The notes: generated by a model not told the origin, from the letters alone. 64,000 nucleotides of DNA from Candidatus Pantoea soli (GCF_007833795.1 NZ_CP032702.1:2046001-2110000), one strand, 5' to 3'. Positions 1 to 10,553 are shown, counted from the stretch's first letter. Program-made: numbers and translations.

Positions 1-225
1 ACCTGCGATTTTGCAGCGCGCTTCCCTGACTGGCTGCCGCTGGATAAATGGCTGCCCTCGGTGTTCGTTGCCAGCGGTGACTGCGCGGAACGCGGCTGGA
101 CCTTTCTGACCTGGAGCATGCCGCAGTGGATGATAGTGATTTTTGCGGCTTATCTGCTGGTGGGGGCGCTGGTGCTGATTGCGCAGCCTTTCCGCGCCAG
201 ACGCCGCGAGCTGTTTAGCCGCTAA
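1..225 (+). CDS. dsbB: Disulfide bond formation protein DsbB, C-terminal part (truncated by window edge)
   Basis: DsbB is the inner-membrane quinone reductase that reoxidises periplasmic DsbA. Only the last 74 codons are in the window, in frame from base 1 to TAA at 223-225. Two cysteines 26 residues apart (visible residues 2, in TCDF, and 28, in SGDCAE) correspond to the periplasmic Cys104/Cys130 pair of E. coli DsbB, followed by the SMPQWM stretch, a last hydrophobic helix and a basic tail ending FSR. The identity is clear from close agreement with the E. coli C-terminus. The gene faces the convergent ycgN, as expected for this locus. Confidence 0.95.
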   Translation, partial: TCDFAARFPDWLPLDKWLPSVFVASGDCAERGWTFLTWSMPQWMIVIFAAYLLVGALVLIAQPFRARRRELFSR

Positions 226-265
226 GCCAGTGAAAACAGGCAGCAGCCCGCTGCCTGCTGACGTG

Positions 266-712
266 TCAGCCGTTGCGATCCGGCCGGTCAATAATGTGAT
301 CTTCCCAGTCGCGCACTTCACTCTCGCGCACGGCGATGTAGCGGACAGAGATACGCTGCGCGTGCATGGCCTGCTTTGATCCAGCCAGCAGCGGATGCCA
401 GGCGGGCAGCGGTTTCCCCTCTCCCAGCAGACGGTAAGCGCAGGTGCGCGGCAGCCAGTTAAAGCTGGTCAGGTTTTCCCGCGTCAGCTTGATGCAGTCC
501 TCTTCATACTCAAATCGACGGGCATAATTACGGCACTGACAGGTTTTGATGTTCAGCTGATTACACGCCACGTTCGTGAAGTAGATCTCATCGGTATCCG
601 CATCCTGCAACTTATTCAGACAGCACTGGCCGCAGCCGTCGCACAGCGATTCCCACTCTGCGTCGTTCATTTGGTCAAGGCGTTTTGTCTGCCAGAAAGG
701 TTGTTCAGTCAT
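266..712 (-). CDS. ycgN: YcgN family CxxCxxCC protein
   Basis: Conserved enterobacterial protein of the UPF0260/YkgJ-type cysteine-cluster family; its biochemical role is not established. The N-terminus carries DGCGQCC (CxxCxxCC pattern) with further cysteines in KTCQC and in RTCAY, consistent with metal or Fe-S binding (inference). The ATG at 712 gives MTEQPFW, matching the usual start region; a GTG at 745 is in frame but adds a poorly conserved extension, and neither has a strong ribosome site. It follows ycgM by about 65 bases on the same strand, so co-transcription with ycgL-ycgM is likely. Confidence 0.9.
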   Translation of the reverse strand: MTEQPFWQTKRLDQMNDAEWESLCDGCGQCCLNKLQDADTDEIYFTNVACNQLNIKTCQCRNYARRFEYEEDCIKLTRENLTSFNWLPRTCAYRLLGEGKPLPAWHPLLAGSKQAMHAQRISVRYIAVRESEVRDWEDHIIDRPDRNG

Positions 713-777
713 AGTGGCGGTCCGGGTTGTGCAACAAAACCGCACCTTATAAAGGTTCAGGTGCGGAGATGCAAGTT

Positions 778-1437
778 TTACAGTACGCGCGTGCTGATAC
801 CGTGACCGGCCAGCGAGACTTCCAGCTTGTCACCGGAACGTAACGGGCCCACCCCCTCCGGCGTACCGGTCAGAATAACGTCGCCGGCACGCAGGGTGAA
901 GTAGCGGCTCATATAGGCAATCAGCGGCAGGATTTTATGGATCATGTCGGCGGTGGTGCCCTGCTGACGCACCTCACCATTGATTACCAGCTTCAGCTCG
1001 GTGTTTTGTGGATCGCCGCTGAATTCGCTGGCGGGAATAAATCCGGACAGCGGACAGGCGTTATCAAAGCCTTTGGCTTTTTCCCACGGCTGCCCGGCCT
1101 GCTTAAAGCCCGCCTGCAGTTCACGCAGGGTCAGGTCCAGCGCCACGCCATAGCCGGCGATCGCTTTTGCCACGTGCTCTTCGCTGGCCTGTTTTAGCGT
1201 GGCGCCAATCAGTATTGCCAGCTCGACTTCATGATGCACCTCGCCAAAGCTGGCCGGAATGGAGAGCGGCTGACGCAGGTCGCAAATGGCGGTCTCAGGT
1301 TTAATGAAAACCACGGGTTCCGCCGGTGTGGCGCTGCCCATTTCTTTAATGTGCTTTGCATAGTTGCTGCCCACGCAGACCACTTTGCTGACCGGATAAT
1401 CCAACAGCGCGCCCTGCCAGTTACGATGCTGATACAT
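778..1437 (-). CDS. ycgM: YcgM, fumarylacetoacetate hydrolase-fold protein
   Basis: 219-residue FAH-family enzyme. Family members act on beta-keto acids such as acylpyruvates and oxaloacetate (hydrolase, decarboxylase or keto-enol tautomerase activities), so the exact reaction cannot be fixed from sequence. Metal ligands are visible: Glu70 and Glu72 in [10 protein letters not shown] and Asp101 in VALDLT, with the family signature [11 protein letters not shown] near the C-terminus. Length and start (MYQHRNWQG) agree with the E. coli protein. It lies between ycgL upstream and ycgN downstream on the same strand. Confidence 0.92.
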   Translation of the reverse strand: MYQHRNWQGALLDYPVSKVVCVGSNYAKHIKEMGSATPAEPVVFIKPETAICDLRQPLSIPASFGEVHHEVELAILIGATLKQASEEHVAKAIAGYGVALDLTLRELQAGFKQAGQPWEKAKGFDNACPLSGFIPASEFSGDPQNTELKLVINGEVRQQGTTADMIHKILPLIAYMSRYFTLRAGDVILTGTPEGVGPLRSGDKLEVSLAGHGISTRVL

Positions 1438-1700
1438 GCTATACCCCTGCTTTGGTTGTGTTAAACGCCAGCGCGGCTGGCGCTGCGTCCTGGCTCCCGC
1501 CGGAACGTGGCGGGTTTAGAAGAGTATATTAACCATTTGGTGCGGCGGAAGTGGCGGAAATTGTCAAAAGTCGTTAATCATTCAGCGCCTCTGCCACTGA
1601 CGGAGCATTAATTGCCCACAATAAGAATTAAAGCGGGCGCTTAATTAATGGCAGAGCACTGATGATATTTACAGGATATATTTTTACAGATGAATCTGAA

Positions 1701-1976
1701 TTAAACTTTTTTACCCTGTTCAAGGTGAATGTTGAGCAAACTTTCAACCGGTGGCGGGATTTGCAAATAATAACCCTGCTCACTTAATCCCTGCTTCACT
1801 TTATTGATATCAGCGTTCGCCAGCTTCTCACGCTTGTCCAGCGACAGCACCATCGCCAGCTGCGGTTTACCAAAGCCGCGCAGCAGGGCTTCCGGCACGC
1901 GGGAAAAATCGTCTTTTTTTTCTACGTAGAGATAAGTCTGGTCGCGTTGCGGGCTTCTATAGATCACACAAAACAT
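1701..1976 (-). CDS. ycgL: YcgL domain protein
   Basis: 91-residue protein of the YcgL family (UPF0745), a small alpha/beta domain widespread in gamma-proteobacteria whose function is unknown. The N-terminus [18 protein letters not shown] and the [14 protein letters not shown] segment are characteristic. It is divergent from minC, with about 150 bases between the two starts that must carry both promoters. The 263 bases between this gene and ycgM downstream contain no recognisable gene, only an AT-rich stretch with a short GC-rich palindrome near 1633. Confidence 0.9.
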   Translation of the reverse strand: MFCVIYRSPQRDQTYLYVEKKDDFSRVPEALLRGFGKPQLAMVLSLDKREKLANADINKVKQGLSEQGYYLQIPPPVESLLNIHLEQGKKV

Positions 1977-2130
1977 ATTTTTTACTCGAATTAACCAAGG
2001 GCGTCACTTGCCTGAATATAGCAGTAACTATAACATGCTTGCAGAACTTCGAATATTGACCCGCTGATGTTAATGACGATTTTATCAACGTTCATCTTCA
2101 GGTCGTGAAAACAGGACTGAGTCAGCACAG

Positions 2131-2835
2131 ATGCCGCAATCGCCAATCGAATTCAAGGGCAGCAGTTTTACCCTGTCAGTTGTTCATCTGCATCATTCGC
2201 AACCCGAGGTGATTCGTCAGGCGCTGCAGGACAAGATCGACCAAGCTCCGGCGTTTCTGCAAAATGCACCGGTGGTGCTCAATGTCGCGGCGCTCAGCGG
2301 CGACATTAACTGGAAGCAGATGCAGCAGGCGGTCAGCGCCACCGGCTTACGCATCGTCGGCGTCAGCGGCTGTAAAGATGAAGCCCTGAAAAAGATGATT
2401 GCCCGCGCCGGCCTGCCGGTGCTTTCGGAAGGCAAAGAGAACCGCCGGCATGCGGATGCTCCGGAAGCGGAAGCGGTGGCGCCACCGGTGGTGGCGGAAC
2501 CCGCCAGCAAAACGCGCATTGTGAATACGCCTGTGCGTTCCGGCCAGCAGATCTACGCACGCAACGCCGATCTGATCGTCACCAGCAGCGTCAGCGCCGG
2601 TGCCGAGCTGGTGGCAGATGGCAACATCCATATTTACGGCATGATGCGCGGCCGCGCACTGGCAGGTGCCAGCGGCGATCGCGACTGCCAGATTTTTTGC
2701 ACCAGTCTCGCAGCCGAGCTGGTCTCCATCGCCGGAGAGTATTGGATCATGGATCAGATTCCGGCGGAATTCTTTGGCAAAGCCGCGCGTCTGTGTCTCA
2801 CAGACGGCGCGCTGACCATCCAGACACTTAATTAG
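2131..2835 (+). CDS. minC: Septum site-determining protein MinC
   Basis: FtsZ-polymerisation inhibitor recruited to the membrane by MinD. The 234 residues show the N-terminal FtsZ-binding domain (about 1-105), a proline/alanine-rich acidic linker around 107-125, and the C-terminal beta-helix dimerisation and MinD-binding domain (about 130-234) with the [16 protein letters not shown] signature. ATG at 2131 starts [20 protein letters not shown]. First gene of minCDE; minD begins 33 bases after the stop. Confidence 0.97.
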   Translation: MPQSPIEFKGSSFTLSVVHLHHSQPEVIRQALQDKIDQAPAFLQNAPVVLNVAALSGDINWKQMQQAVSATGLRIVGVSGCKDEALKKMIARAGLPVLSEGKENRRHADAPEAEAVAPPVVAEPASKTRIVNTPVRSGQQIYARNADLIVTSSVSAGAELVADGNIHIYGMMRGRALAGASGDRDCQIFCTSLAAELVSIAGEYWIMDQIPAEFFGKAARLCLTDGALTIQTLN

Positions 2836-2868
2836 GCCCCTTTTCTTTCGTTAAGGAAATCAACATTT

Positions 2869-3681
2869 ATGGCACGCATTATTGTAGTTACATCAGGTAA
2901 AGGGGGCGTTGGCAAGACCACGTCAAGCGCGGCCATCGCCACAGGGTTAGCGCAGAAGGGCAAAAAAACCGTCGTGATCGATTTCGATATCGGTCTGCGC
3001 AACCTCGACCTGATCATGGGCTGCGAACGCCGCGTGGTGTATGACTTCGTCAATGTTATTCAGGGCGATGCCACCCTGAACCAGGCGCTGATTCGTGATA
3101 AGCGTACCGAACAGCTCTATATTCTGCCCGCCTCACAAACCCGTGATAAAGATGCCCTGACCCGCGAAGGCGTGGAAAAAGTGCTGAACGACCTCGCCGC
3201 GATGGATTTCGACTTTATCGTCTGCGATTCCCCCGCGGGTATCGAAACCGGCGCGCTGATGGCGCTCTACTTCGCCGATGAAGCCATCATCACCACCAAC
3301 CCGGAAGTCTCTTCCGTGCGTGACTCTGACCGCATTCTGGGTATTATCTCTTCGAAATCGCGCCGTGCGGAAAACAGCCTGGATCCGGTGAAAGAGCACC
3401 TGCTGCTGACCCGCTACAACCCGGGCCGCGTTACCCGTGGCGACATGCTGAGCATGGAAGATGTGCTGGAAATTCTGCGCATTCCGCTGGTGGGCGTCAT
3501 CCCGGAAGATCAGTCAGTCCTGCGCGCCTCTAACCAGGGTGAGCCGGTGATCCTCGACGCAAACTCTGACGCCGGTAAAGCCTATGCTGATACCGTAGAT
3601 CGCCTGCTTGGCGAAGAACGCCCCTTCCGCTTTATCGAAGAAGAGAAGAAGGGTTTCCTGAAACGCCTGTTCGGGGGATAA
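2869..3681 (+). CDS. minD: Septum site-determining ATPase MinD
   Basis: Deviant Walker-A ATPase that binds the membrane in its ATP form, recruits MinC and oscillates pole to pole under MinE control. 270 residues: Walker A KGGVGKTT at 11-18 with the two lysines typical of the family, the switch segment FDIGLRNLDL, and a C-terminal amphipathic membrane-targeting helix ending GFLKRLFGG. The ribosome site is the AAGGAA about 8 bases before ATG 2869. minE follows after three bases. Confidence 0.98.
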   Translation: MARIIVVTSGKGGVGKTTSSAAIATGLAQKGKKTVVIDFDIGLRNLDLIMGCERRVVYDFVNVIQGDATLNQALIRDKRTEQLYILPASQTRDKDALTREGVEKVLNDLAAMDFDFIVCDSPAGIETGALMALYFADEAIITTNPEVSSVRDSDRILGIISSKSRRAENSLDPVKEHLLLTRYNPGRVTRGDMLSMEDVLEILRIPLVGVIPEDQSVLRASNQGEPVILDANSDAGKAYADTVDRLLGEERPFRFIEEEKKGFLKRLFGG

Positions 3682-3684
3682 CCA

Positions 3685-3954
3685 ATGGCATTACTCGATT
3701 TCTTTTTATCCCGTAAGAAGAACACAGCCAATATTGCCAAGGAAAGGCTGCAAATTATCGTGGCAGAACGCAGAAGGGGCGACAGTGAGCCCCACTACCT
3801 GCCGCAGCTGAAGCGCGATATTCTGGAAGTGATCTGTAAATACGTAAAAATTGACCCGGATATGGTCACGGTTCAGCTGGATCAGAAAGGGGATGATATT
3901 TCTATCCTTGAGCTTAACGTGACTCTGCCAGAGACAGAAGACGCCCCTAAATGA
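3685..3954 (+). CDS. minE: Cell division topological specificity factor MinE
   Basis: 89-residue activator of the MinD ATPase that drives Min oscillation. The N-terminal anti-MinCD helix ([16 protein letters not shown]) and the C-terminal topological specificity domain ([14 protein letters not shown] onward) are both present and full length. Last gene of minCDE, three bases after minD, followed by a convergent terminator shared with rnd. Confidence 0.97.
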   Translation: MALLDFFLSRKKNTANIAKERLQIIVAERRRGDSEPHYLPQLKRDILEVICKYVKIDPDMVTVQLDQKGDDISILELNVTLPETEDAPK

Positions 3955-3971
3955 CAGTAGCGGGTTCCTGA

Positions 3972-4002
3972 TTTTCCCCTGCGTAACCGGCGCAGGGGAA
4001 AA
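3972..4002. terminator. Bidirectional terminator between minE and rnd
   Basis: A perfect 12-bp inverted repeat (3972-3983 pairing with 3991-4002) with a 7-base loop lies between the convergent stops of minE and rnd. The stem is GC-rich with an A/T end on each side, so it can give a short U run in either direction. Confidence 0.75.
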
Positions 4003-4010
4003 CGTACCGC

Positions 4011-5132
4011 TTACAGCGACTGCAGGATAGCGTCAATACCAGCCTTCAGTACCTCACCACGCCAGCCTGTCAGCAGCTCCGGCGTGCGCGATGCGCTTTT
4101 TAGTCCCCAGTGCACGCTCAGCACCTGGTTAATCTGACGGCGCGAAGCCAGCAGCTCCTGGCTGTAGCCGGTCTGCTCACTCACCTGCTGTACCAGCGCT
4201 TTAATCGCTTTGAACGCCTGCTTGTAGTGCGGATGGTCAATCAGGTTCGGCAGCGCTGCCGGCAGCGTGGACTCCTCCTGTGCCTGCGCCTCCGCAACCA
4301 TCGCCACCAGCGCTTTGCCGTGGAAACGGATTTCGTGACCATTCAGGCCCAGATGGTCGAGTTCACCGAGGCTGCCCGGCATATAACGCGCCACCTTCCA
4401 CAGATTCTCTTCACGCACCACAAAGTTCACCGCCATGTCTTTCTGCCGCGCAATGTTCAGGCGCCATGCCGCCAGACGCTGTAACGCGGCCAGCTGACGC
4501 GGACGCAGTTGCCAGGCATTGGTGATATCGCGCCATGCCTCTTCCGGCTGCTGCACATCGAGACGACGCTGACACAGCGTTTCACACTCACTGAGTGCCG
4601 CTGCCATGTTGCCTGCGGTTTCGGTCTGCGCCATCAGCTGATGGGCAATCGGCAGCAGGTAAGCCACGTCGGCCGCCGCGTACTGACACTGACGCTCGGT
4701 CAGCGGACGGGCCAGCCAGTCGGTACGCGCTTCGCTTTTATCCAGCTCAATCTGATTAAAGTGATTTACCATGGCGGCAAACCCCCAGGAGAGCGGCTGG
4801 CCGGCAAAGGCAGCGAGGATTTGCGTGTCAATCATCGGTTCCGGCAGGCAGCCAAAGCGGTGCAGAAAGACTTCCAGATCTTCGCCACCGGCATGCAGAA
4901 ACTTTGTGACCTGCCGGTCCTGCAGCAGCGCAATAAAGGGTGTCCAGTCGCTGATGTTAAGTGGATCGATCAGAACCAGCTGTTCGCTATCAAACAGCTG
5001 TATCAGCCCCAGTTGCGGATAGTAGGTGCGGGTACGCACAAATTCTGTATCCAGCGCCACGGCGGCGTGCTGGCGGGCCTGCTGGCAAACCTGCGCCAGC
5101 GCGTCGTTTTGGTCGATCAGAGTGTAATTCAC
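4011..5132 (-). CDS. rnd: Ribonuclease D
   Basis: 3'-5' exoribonuclease of the DEDD superfamily acting in tRNA 3'-end maturation. The exonuclease domain (about 1-200) shows ALDTEFVR (Exo I), a DTQILAAF region (Exo II) and RQCQYAAADV (Exo III); an HRDC domain follows around 210-290 (WQLRPRQLAALQRL). GTG at 5132 starts VNYTLIDQND, aligned with the E. coli N-terminus; an in-frame TTG at 5183 would add 17 poorly matching residues and run into the fadD terminator. Downstream of fadD on the same strand, as in E. coli. Confidence 0.93.
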   Translation of the reverse strand: MNYTLIDQNDALAQVCQQARQHAAVALDTEFVRTRTYYPQLGLIQLFDSEQLVLIDPLNISDWTPFIALLQDRQVTKFLHAGGEDLEVFLHRFGCLPEPMIDTQILAAFAGQPLSWGFAAMVNHFNQIELDKSEARTDWLARPLTERQCQYAAADVAYLLPIAHQLMAQTETAGNMAAALSECETLCQRRLDVQQPEEAWRDITNAWQLRPRQLAALQRLAAWRLNIARQKDMAVNFVVREENLWKVARYMPGSLGELDHLGLNGHEIRFHGKALVAMVAEAQAQEESTLPAALPNLIDHPHYKQAFKAIKALVQQVSEQTGYSQELLASRRQINQVLSVHWGLKSASRTPELLTGWRGEVLKAGIDAILQSL

Positions 5133-5187
5133 GTTGTGTTCTCGCTGCGGCAAACTCCGCGCAGCGCTCCATGTTAAAAGCAATAAA

Positions 5188-5209
5188 AACGCCGGACTGG
5201 GCCGGCGTT
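5188..5209 (-). terminator. fadD rho-independent terminator
   Basis: Read on the minus strand, an 8-bp perfect stem (5202-5209 with 5188-5195, loop of 6) is followed by a T-rich tract at 5180-5187, just after the fadD stop and before rnd. Confidence 0.8.
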
Positions 5210-5229
5210 AACCTGAGGAAAAAAGCGCG

Positions 5230-6906
5230 TTACTGCCCTTCCCGCTTCGCCTCGTCGCGCAATTCGCGGCGCAAAATTTTACCCACGTTGGTCTTAGGCA
5301 GCTCGTCACGAAACTCGATAATCTTCGGCACTTTATAACCGGTAAGCTGGCGGCGACAGTGATCCAGCACTTCCTCTTTGGTCAGGGACGGATCTTTCTT
5401 CACAATGCACACCTTGACCGCCTCACCGGAGAGATCGCTCGGCACACCGATGGCCGCGGCTTCACGCACTTTGGCGTGTTGCATCAGCACATCTTCGATC
5501 TCATTGGGATACACATTGAAGCCCGACACCAGAATCATGTCTTTTTTGCGGTCCACAATGCGGATAAAGCCCTCAGCGTCAACGGTAACAATATCCCCGG
5601 TGTGCAGCCAGCCATTTTTCAGCACTTCTTCGGTGGCTTCCGGCCGCTGCCAGTAACCGGCCATCACCTGTGGGCCGCGAATGCATAGCTCGCCTGGCTC
5701 ACCCGGTGGCACGTCCACACCGTCGTCATTGACAATGCGCACGTCGGTAGAGGGAACCGGCAGACCGATGCTGCCCGTGTGGCAGGTAATGTCATATGGA
5801 TTCACCGAGACCAGCGGCGAGCATTCGGTCAGGCCGTACCCCTCCAGCAGGTAATGCCCGGTAAGTTTTTCCCAGCGCTCTGCCACGGCTTTCTGCACGG
5901 CCATACCGCCACCCGCCGACAGACGCAGCGTGGAAAAATCGAGTTTATTAAAATTGACGTCATTCAGCAGGGCATTAAACAGGGTGTTAACGCCGGTCAG
6001 CGCGGTGAACGGGAATTTGCTCAGCTCTTTCACAAAGCCAGGGATGTCGCGCGGGTTGGTGATCAGCAGATTGGTGCCGCCCAGATCGAGGAACAGCAGG
6101 CAGTTCACCGTCAGCGCAAAAATATGATACAGCGGCAGCGCCGTCACAACGTGCTCTTTGCCGGCGCGCAGCAGCTTGCCGTAGGTGGCTTTGGTCTGCT
6201 CCAGATTGGCCTGCATATTGCCGTGCGTCAGCATCGCGCCTTTGGCCACGCCGGTGGTGCCACCGGTGTACTGCAGGAAAGCGAGGTCATCATTACGCAC
6301 CACCGGACGGTGATAGTTGAGCTGCGCGCCCTGCTGCAGCGCCTGACGGAACGGCACCGCGCCGGGCAGATGGTACTTAGGCACCAGCTTTTTAACGTAT
6401 TTGACCACAAAGTTCACCAGCGTGGCCTTAACCGGTGCCAGCTGGTCGCCCATGCGCGTCAGCATGACGTGCTTAACCGGCGTGTCAGCGACCACCTTTT
6501 CCAGCGTGTGGGCAAAGTTTGAGACGATGACGATCGCGCTGGCCCCGCTGTCGTTCAGCTGATGTTTCAGTTCGCGCGGGGTATAGAGCGGGTTCACATT
6601 GACCACCACCATGCCGGCGCGCAGCACGCCAAACAGCGCCACCGGATACTGCAGCAGGTTTGGCATCATTAACGCCACGCGATCGCCCTGCTGCAGCCCC
6701 AGTCCCTGCTGCAGCCAGGCCGCAAATGCCCGGCTTTGCTGCTCCAGCTCGCGATAGGTCATGGGCTGACCCATATTGATAAACGCCACCTGATCGGCGT
6801 AATGCTGCGTTGCATGTTCGAAAAGATCGACCAAAGAGGGATAGCGATCTGCAGTAATCTCCGCCGGGACATCCGGCGGGTAGCGTTTCAGCCACACCTT
6901 GTTCAA
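5230..6906 (-). CDS. fadD: Long-chain fatty acyl-CoA ligase FadD
   Basis: Peripheral inner-membrane enzyme that converts imported long-chain fatty acids to acyl-CoA, coupling FadL uptake to beta-oxidation. The ATP/AMP motif [20 protein letters not shown] (adenylate-forming core) and the FACS motif (NGWLHTGDI ... [12 protein letters not shown]) are present. I choose the TTG at 6906: it gives [10 protein letters not shown], matching the E. coli start (also TTG), and has a strong GGGGTGA ribosome site. ATGs at 6939 and further upstream extend the frame without homology. A FadR-like operator lies about 70 bases upstream. Confidence 0.95.
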   Translation of the reverse strand: MNKVWLKRYPPDVPAEITADRYPSLVDLFEHATQHYADQVAFINMGQPMTYRELEQQSRAFAAWLQQGLGLQQGDRVALMMPNLLQYPVALFGVLRAGMVVVNVNPLYTPRELKHQLNDSGASAIVIVSNFAHTLEKVVADTPVKHVMLTRMGDQLAPVKATLVNFVVKYVKKLVPKYHLPGAVPFRQALQQGAQLNYHRPVVRNDDLAFLQYTGGTTGVAKGAMLTHGNMQANLEQTKATYGKLLRAGKEHVVTALPLYHIFALTVNCLLFLDLGGTNLLITNPRDIPGFVKELSKFPFTALTGVNTLFNALLNDVNFNKLDFSTLRLSAGGGMAVQKAVAERWEKLTGHYLLEGYGLTECSPLVSVNPYDITCHTGSIGLPVPSTDVRIVNDDGVDVPPGEPGELCIRGPQVMAGYWQRPEATEEVLKNGWLHTGDIVTVDAEGFIRIVDRKKDMILVSGFNVYPNEIEDVLMQHAKVREAAAIGVPSDLSGEAVKVCIVKKDPSLTKEEVLDHCRRQLTGYKVPKIIEFRDELPKTNVGKILRRELRDEAKREGQ

Positions 6907-6975
6907 AGATTCACCCCGATATTCCTGTTGCGTAGCCATCGCCGCCTCTGCCATCAGTGTTGTTAACAATATTTT

Positions 6976-6992
6976 AACTGATTGTACCAGTT
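6976..6992 (-). promoter_or_regulatory. Probable FadR operator upstream of fadD
   Basis: The 17-mer AACTGATTGTACCAGTT matches 12 of the 15 specified positions of the FadR consensus AACTGGTCNGACCNGTT and is palindromic at both ends. It sits just upstream of the fadD start, where FadR represses the gene in E. coli. Confidence 0.7.
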
Positions 6993-7065
6993 TGCCTGTT
7001 CCGGCATTTTCAGGTTGCGAAGCCCATCACTAAATTTCGCGCATCGGTTGCGCGCCCAATAAAAA

Positions 7066-7094
7066 GGCCCGTTCGCGAGCACCGCGACCGGGCC
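7066..7094 (-). terminator. yeaY terminator
   Basis: On the minus strand a long GC stem (GGCCCGGTCGCG paired imperfectly with CGCGAACGGGCC) is followed by TTTTT at 7061-7065, 20 bases after the yeaY stop. Confidence 0.8.
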
Positions 7095-7114
7095 GTAAAA
7101 AAATATTTGCTGAC

Positions 7115-7708
7115 TTATTCAGTCAGAATGGTCTCGACCTGTGCCGGGCCACCGGTGTTCATGCCCCAGTAAGGATTGGGGCCCCAGTAGCCGGGATGGT
7201 GACGCGTCGGGCCATACCAAATCCACGGGTCGATCGGCTGTGGCGGCGTCATGACCTGCTGCGTCAGATGCCAGCGCTGGTAACCGCGCACATCAACGAC
7301 CACAAAGTTGTAGCTGGCCTTACCAATCTCACCTTTTTCCGTGCCTTTGATGTTGCCCAGCACGGTGATGTACTGATTATTCACGTCGACCGGATCAACA
7401 AAGCCGTGAATATCAGCATAGATCCGTCCCACTGACGCCGCCCCCAGCCGCGGCCGTGCGCTGTCGTCGAGCGGCTGCGTGGCGATCTCCAGACGGGTTA
7501 AGCCGTTCAGGTTGGTGACTTTGACGACCTTACCGCCGAAGCGTGATTCCTGGCCGACATACAGCTGCGGCGCACTCATGACCCGCAGCAGATCCTGCTG
7601 CGGCAGCGCAGAACTGCCTTTGATAGCATCCGGCACGGAAACGCAGCCGCTCAGCAGCAGCGCGCAGGCTAACAGAGCACCAGATATTCCTGTACGACTA
7701 ATTGGCAT
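7115..7708 (-). CDS. yeaY: Slp/YeaY family outer membrane lipoprotein
   Basis: 197-residue lipoprotein of the Slp family. The signal peptide ends in lipobox LLSGC with Cys22, followed by [21 protein letters not shown], which is nearly identical to E. coli YeaY. Residue +2 after the cysteine is Val, so Lol export to the outer membrane is expected. The C-terminus is rich in Trp/Pro/Gly/Tyr. Function is not established; the E. coli gene belongs to the sigma-E regulon (known, not visible here). Lies between tsaB and fadD on the same strand. Confidence 0.9.
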   Translation of the reverse strand: MPISRTGISGALLACALLLSGCVSVPDAIKGSSALPQQDLLRVMSAPQLYVGQESRFGGKVVKVTNLNGLTRLEIATQPLDDSARPRLGAASVGRIYADIHGFVDPVDVNNQYITVLGNIKGTEKGEIGKASYNFVVVDVRGYQRWHLTQQVMTPPQPIDPWIWYGPTRHHPGYWGPNPYWGMNTGGPAQVETILTE

Positions 7709-7767
7709 AACACTTCTCCGGTAATTTCTCAGTTAGACTGGACGCGCCACAATAAGTTGCGCCGGGA

Positions 7768-8466
7768 TCAGCGGCCCGGCAACTTTTTCCATGCCACTTC
7801 ATTGCGCAGATAAACCGGCTCAGCGTGCTCTGCCGCCACCATGTCACCGCGCTGCCAGGCGCTGAGCGCCAGCGGCAGCATGTCCTCTGCGGCGGGCAGC
7901 GTCACCGCCGTGGTGACCAGCTGCGCGTTGCTGCTGTGCAGCAGATGCGGATAAGCCTGCCAGCCGGTGCCAGCCGTGGCCCACTCCCCGCTCAGCCCGG
8001 CAATGCGCGCCTCTGCCGCTTCCGGCTTCAGCACGGCCTCGCTCTCCACGCCGTGCCATTCACCCTGCTCGTCACGCTGGTATTCGGCCCAGTACACTTC
8101 GCCCATGCGCGCGTCAATCGCGGCCAGCACGCGCGTTGCGCCGGTCAGACGCCAGGCGCCCTGCGCCAGCGTCGCCAGCGAAGAGACGCCAATCATTGGC
8201 AGGGACGCGCCCAGCGCCAGTCCCTGCGCAATACCGATGCCAATACGCACACCGGTAAAGCTTCCCGGGCCACGACCAAACGCCAGCGCATCCAGCGCAG
8301 TGAGTTCCAGCTGCTGCGCCTGCAGCAGCGTCTGCACCAGCGGCAAAATACGTTGCGTGTGATCGCGTGGCGCGATTTCAAAGCGGGCATCAATCTGCTG
8401 CTGATTCAGCAGCGCGGCAGAACAGGCTTCTGTCGCGGTGTCCAGGGCTAAAATTCGGGCGGACAT
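7768..8466 (-). CDS. tsaB: tRNA threonylcarbamoyladenosine biosynthesis protein TsaB
   Basis: Non-catalytic partner of TsaD in making N6-threonylcarbamoyladenosine at A37 of ANN-decoding tRNAs. 232 residues with ASKHA-fold features: [15 protein letters not shown] at the N-terminus, [15 protein letters not shown] around 65-80, and [16 protein letters not shown]-terminus [10 protein letters not shown] matches E. coli TsaB. Downstream of yoaA on the same strand, about 50 bases apart. Confidence 0.96.
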   Translation of the reverse strand: MSARILALDTATEACSAALLNQQQIDARFEIAPRDHTQRILPLVQTLLQAQQLELTALDALAFGRGPGSFTGVRIGIGIAQGLALGASLPMIGVSSLATLAQGAWRLTGATRVLAAIDARMGEVYWAEYQRDEQGEWHGVESEAVLKPEAAEARIAGLSGEWATAGTGWQAYPHLLHSSNAQLVTTAVTLPAAEDMLPLALSAWQRGDMVAAEHAEPVYLRNEVAWKKLPGR

Positions 8467-8518
8467 AACAACCTCAGAGAATCAAAATGGCGCGCATCTT
8501 ACCACAGCCTGGCACAAA

Positions 8519-10429
8519 TTAGTGCGCCTCTGGCGGCCGCACAAATTCAATAGCGCGCTGCAGGTCACGGGTGCGCGGCGTCGGCGGCAGGCTGTTAAGA
8601 AACAGGCCACCGTAAGGACGGGAGACCAGACGCTGATCGCATATTACCAGCACACCGCGGTCGTCAGTGTCACGGATCAGGCGACCGACCCCCTGCTTCA
8701 GGGTAATCACCGCATCCGGCAACTGAACATCGTTAAAGGGATCGCCGCCGCGCAGGCGGCAATCTTCCATGCGCGCTTTCAGCAGAGGATCTTCCGGAGA
8801 GGTAAACGGCAGTTTATCGATGATCACCAGCGAGAGCGCATCGCCGCGCACGTCTACGCCCTCCCAGAAACTGCTGGTCGCTACCAGCAGCGCGTTGCCG
8901 GCCTCCAGGAACTGCTTCAGCAGCTGGCCTTTACTGGTTTCACCCTGCAGCAGCACCGGCAGCGTCATGGACGCGCGAAACTCCGCGGCCAGTTCGCGCA
9001 TCATTTTGTGCGAGGTGCAGAGAAAGAAACAGCGCCCTTTATTGGCATCGATCAGCGGCTTCATCATGCGCGCCAGCTGCCGCGCACCACCGGGATGGTT
9101 CGGTTCCGGCATGTTGCGCGGCACGCACAGCAGCGCCTGTTGCGCATAGTCGAACGGGCTGTCCAGGATCAGGGTTTGCGCTTTCTCCACGCCGAGCCGG
9201 CTGGCGAAGTGGCCCATCTGTTCATTGACCGCCAGCGTGGCTGAGGTAAACACCCAGGCAGCCTTACGGTTGTCCATCACCTCACGGAAACGTTCGGCGA
9301 CGGAGAGCGGAGTCAGCGCAAGGGTAAAGTGGCGGCTGGTGCATTCGTACCAGTAGCTGAAGCCGGGTTCATCAATGGCGCGCAGCCGCTTCAACCGGGT
9401 GCGATAAAGGGCGGCACGTTCAAAGGCGGCATCCAGCAGCGCAGATCGGCCCAGCGACAGTTTAATCACGTCGTAGCAGAGCTCCAGCGCATCATCCAGC
9501 AGGGTAAACATGCGCATGATGTTGTTATCTGCCAGCAGGTCGCGCAGGTTACCGCGAAAACCGGGTTCCCCAAGCGTCAGGCGAAAATCCTGCGCGCACT
9601 GCGCCAGGCGATCCGCCGATTTCTGCAGCTGCTGGACATCACGCACCTCGGTGCGATACGCAATGTTGATATCTTTGGCAAGGTCCTGCAGCTGGCGACT
9701 GGAGAGCTGCTGCCCGAAATACTGGCTGGCGATGTCCGGCAGCTGATGCGCTTCGTCGAAGATCATCACGTCCGCTTCCGGGATCAGCTCGCCAAAGCCG
9801 CCCTCTTTCACCACCAGATCGGCAAGAAACAGATGGTGGTTGACGACCACCACATCGGCGTCCATCGCTTTTTTGCGCGCTTTCACCACAAAGCAGTCTT
9901 TATACAGCGGGCAGTCGCTGCCCAGACAGTTATCGTTGGTGCTGGTGACGTAAGGCCAGATCGGGCTGTCTTCTGCGACATCAGCACAGCTGCTGATATC
10001 GCCGTCTGTGGTTTCAGATGACCAGCTGCGTACGTTGATCAGATCGCCCAGCGCCTGCACGGTCAGATCGCCGCCCACCTGAGTCTGCTGTTCCAGCCGT
10101 TCCAGACAAAGGTAGTTCGCGCGTCCTTTCAGCAGCGCCGTTTTGCCGCTGAATTTCAGCGCGCGGGCAATGGTGGGCAAATCGCGATTGTAGAGCTGAT
10201 CCTGTAGCGCTTTCGAACCGGTAGAGACAATCACTTTCTTTTTGGCGCGCAGTGCGGGTGCCAGGTAAGCGTAGGTTTTACCGGTGCCGGTGCCGGCCTC
10301 AACCACCAGCTCGCCACCGTGCCTGACCGCTTCGCTCACTGCCTGCGCCATTTCGCGCTGCGCCGCGCGCGGTTTAAAACCCGGGATCCCCTGCGCCAGC
10401 GCGCCATCCGCTGCAAAATCGTCTGCCAC
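8519..10429 (-). CDS. yoaA: DinG/XPD-family DNA helicase YoaA
   Basis: Superfamily 2 Fe-S DNA helicase; the E. coli enzyme binds the polymerase III chi subunit and helps repair damaged forks. 636 residues: Walker A EAGTGTGKTYAY, a four-cysteine Fe-S cluster region (one Cys in YLCLERLE, then DNCLGSDCPLYKDCF), DEAH box MIFDEAHQLPD, and C-terminal motifs SSFWEGVDVRGD and QGVGRLIRDTDDRG. ATG at 10429 gives MADDFAADG, matching E. coli. Divergent from yoaB. Confidence 0.95.
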   Translation of the reverse strand: MADDFAADGALAQGIPGFKPRAAQREMAQAVSEAVRHGGELVVEAGTGTGKTYAYLAPALRAKKKVIVSTGSKALQDQLYNRDLPTIARALKFSGKTALLKGRANYLCLERLEQQTQVGGDLTVQALGDLINVRSWSSETTDGDISSCADVAEDSPIWPYVTSTNDNCLGSDCPLYKDCFVVKARKKAMDADVVVVNHHLFLADLVVKEGGFGELIPEADVMIFDEAHQLPDIASQYFGQQLSSRQLQDLAKDINIAYRTEVRDVQQLQKSADRLAQCAQDFRLTLGEPGFRGNLRDLLADNNIMRMFTLLDDALELCYDVIKLSLGRSALLDAAFERAALYRTRLKRLRAIDEPGFSYWYECTSRHFTLALTPLSVAERFREVMDNRKAAWVFTSATLAVNEQMGHFASRLGVEKAQTLILDSPFDYAQQALLCVPRNMPEPNHPGGARQLARMMKPLIDANKGRCFFLCTSHKMMRELAAEFRASMTLPVLLQGETSKGQLLKQFLEAGNALLVATSSFWEGVDVRGDALSLVIIDKLPFTSPEDPLLKARMEDCRLRGGDPFNDVQLPDAVITLKQGVGRLIRDTDDRGVLVICDQRLVSRPYGGLFLNSLPPTPRTRDLQRAIEFVRPPEAH

Positions 10430-10553
10430 ACATCCTCACTGAGTACGAAAAAAACACTGTAATTATGTCAGGATTCCCGGCAGGCGACCACAACAGATGA
10501 CAGCCGGCCGCCGGATATGGCAGGCTAACGCAGCTTAAATACAGGAGAAAAGC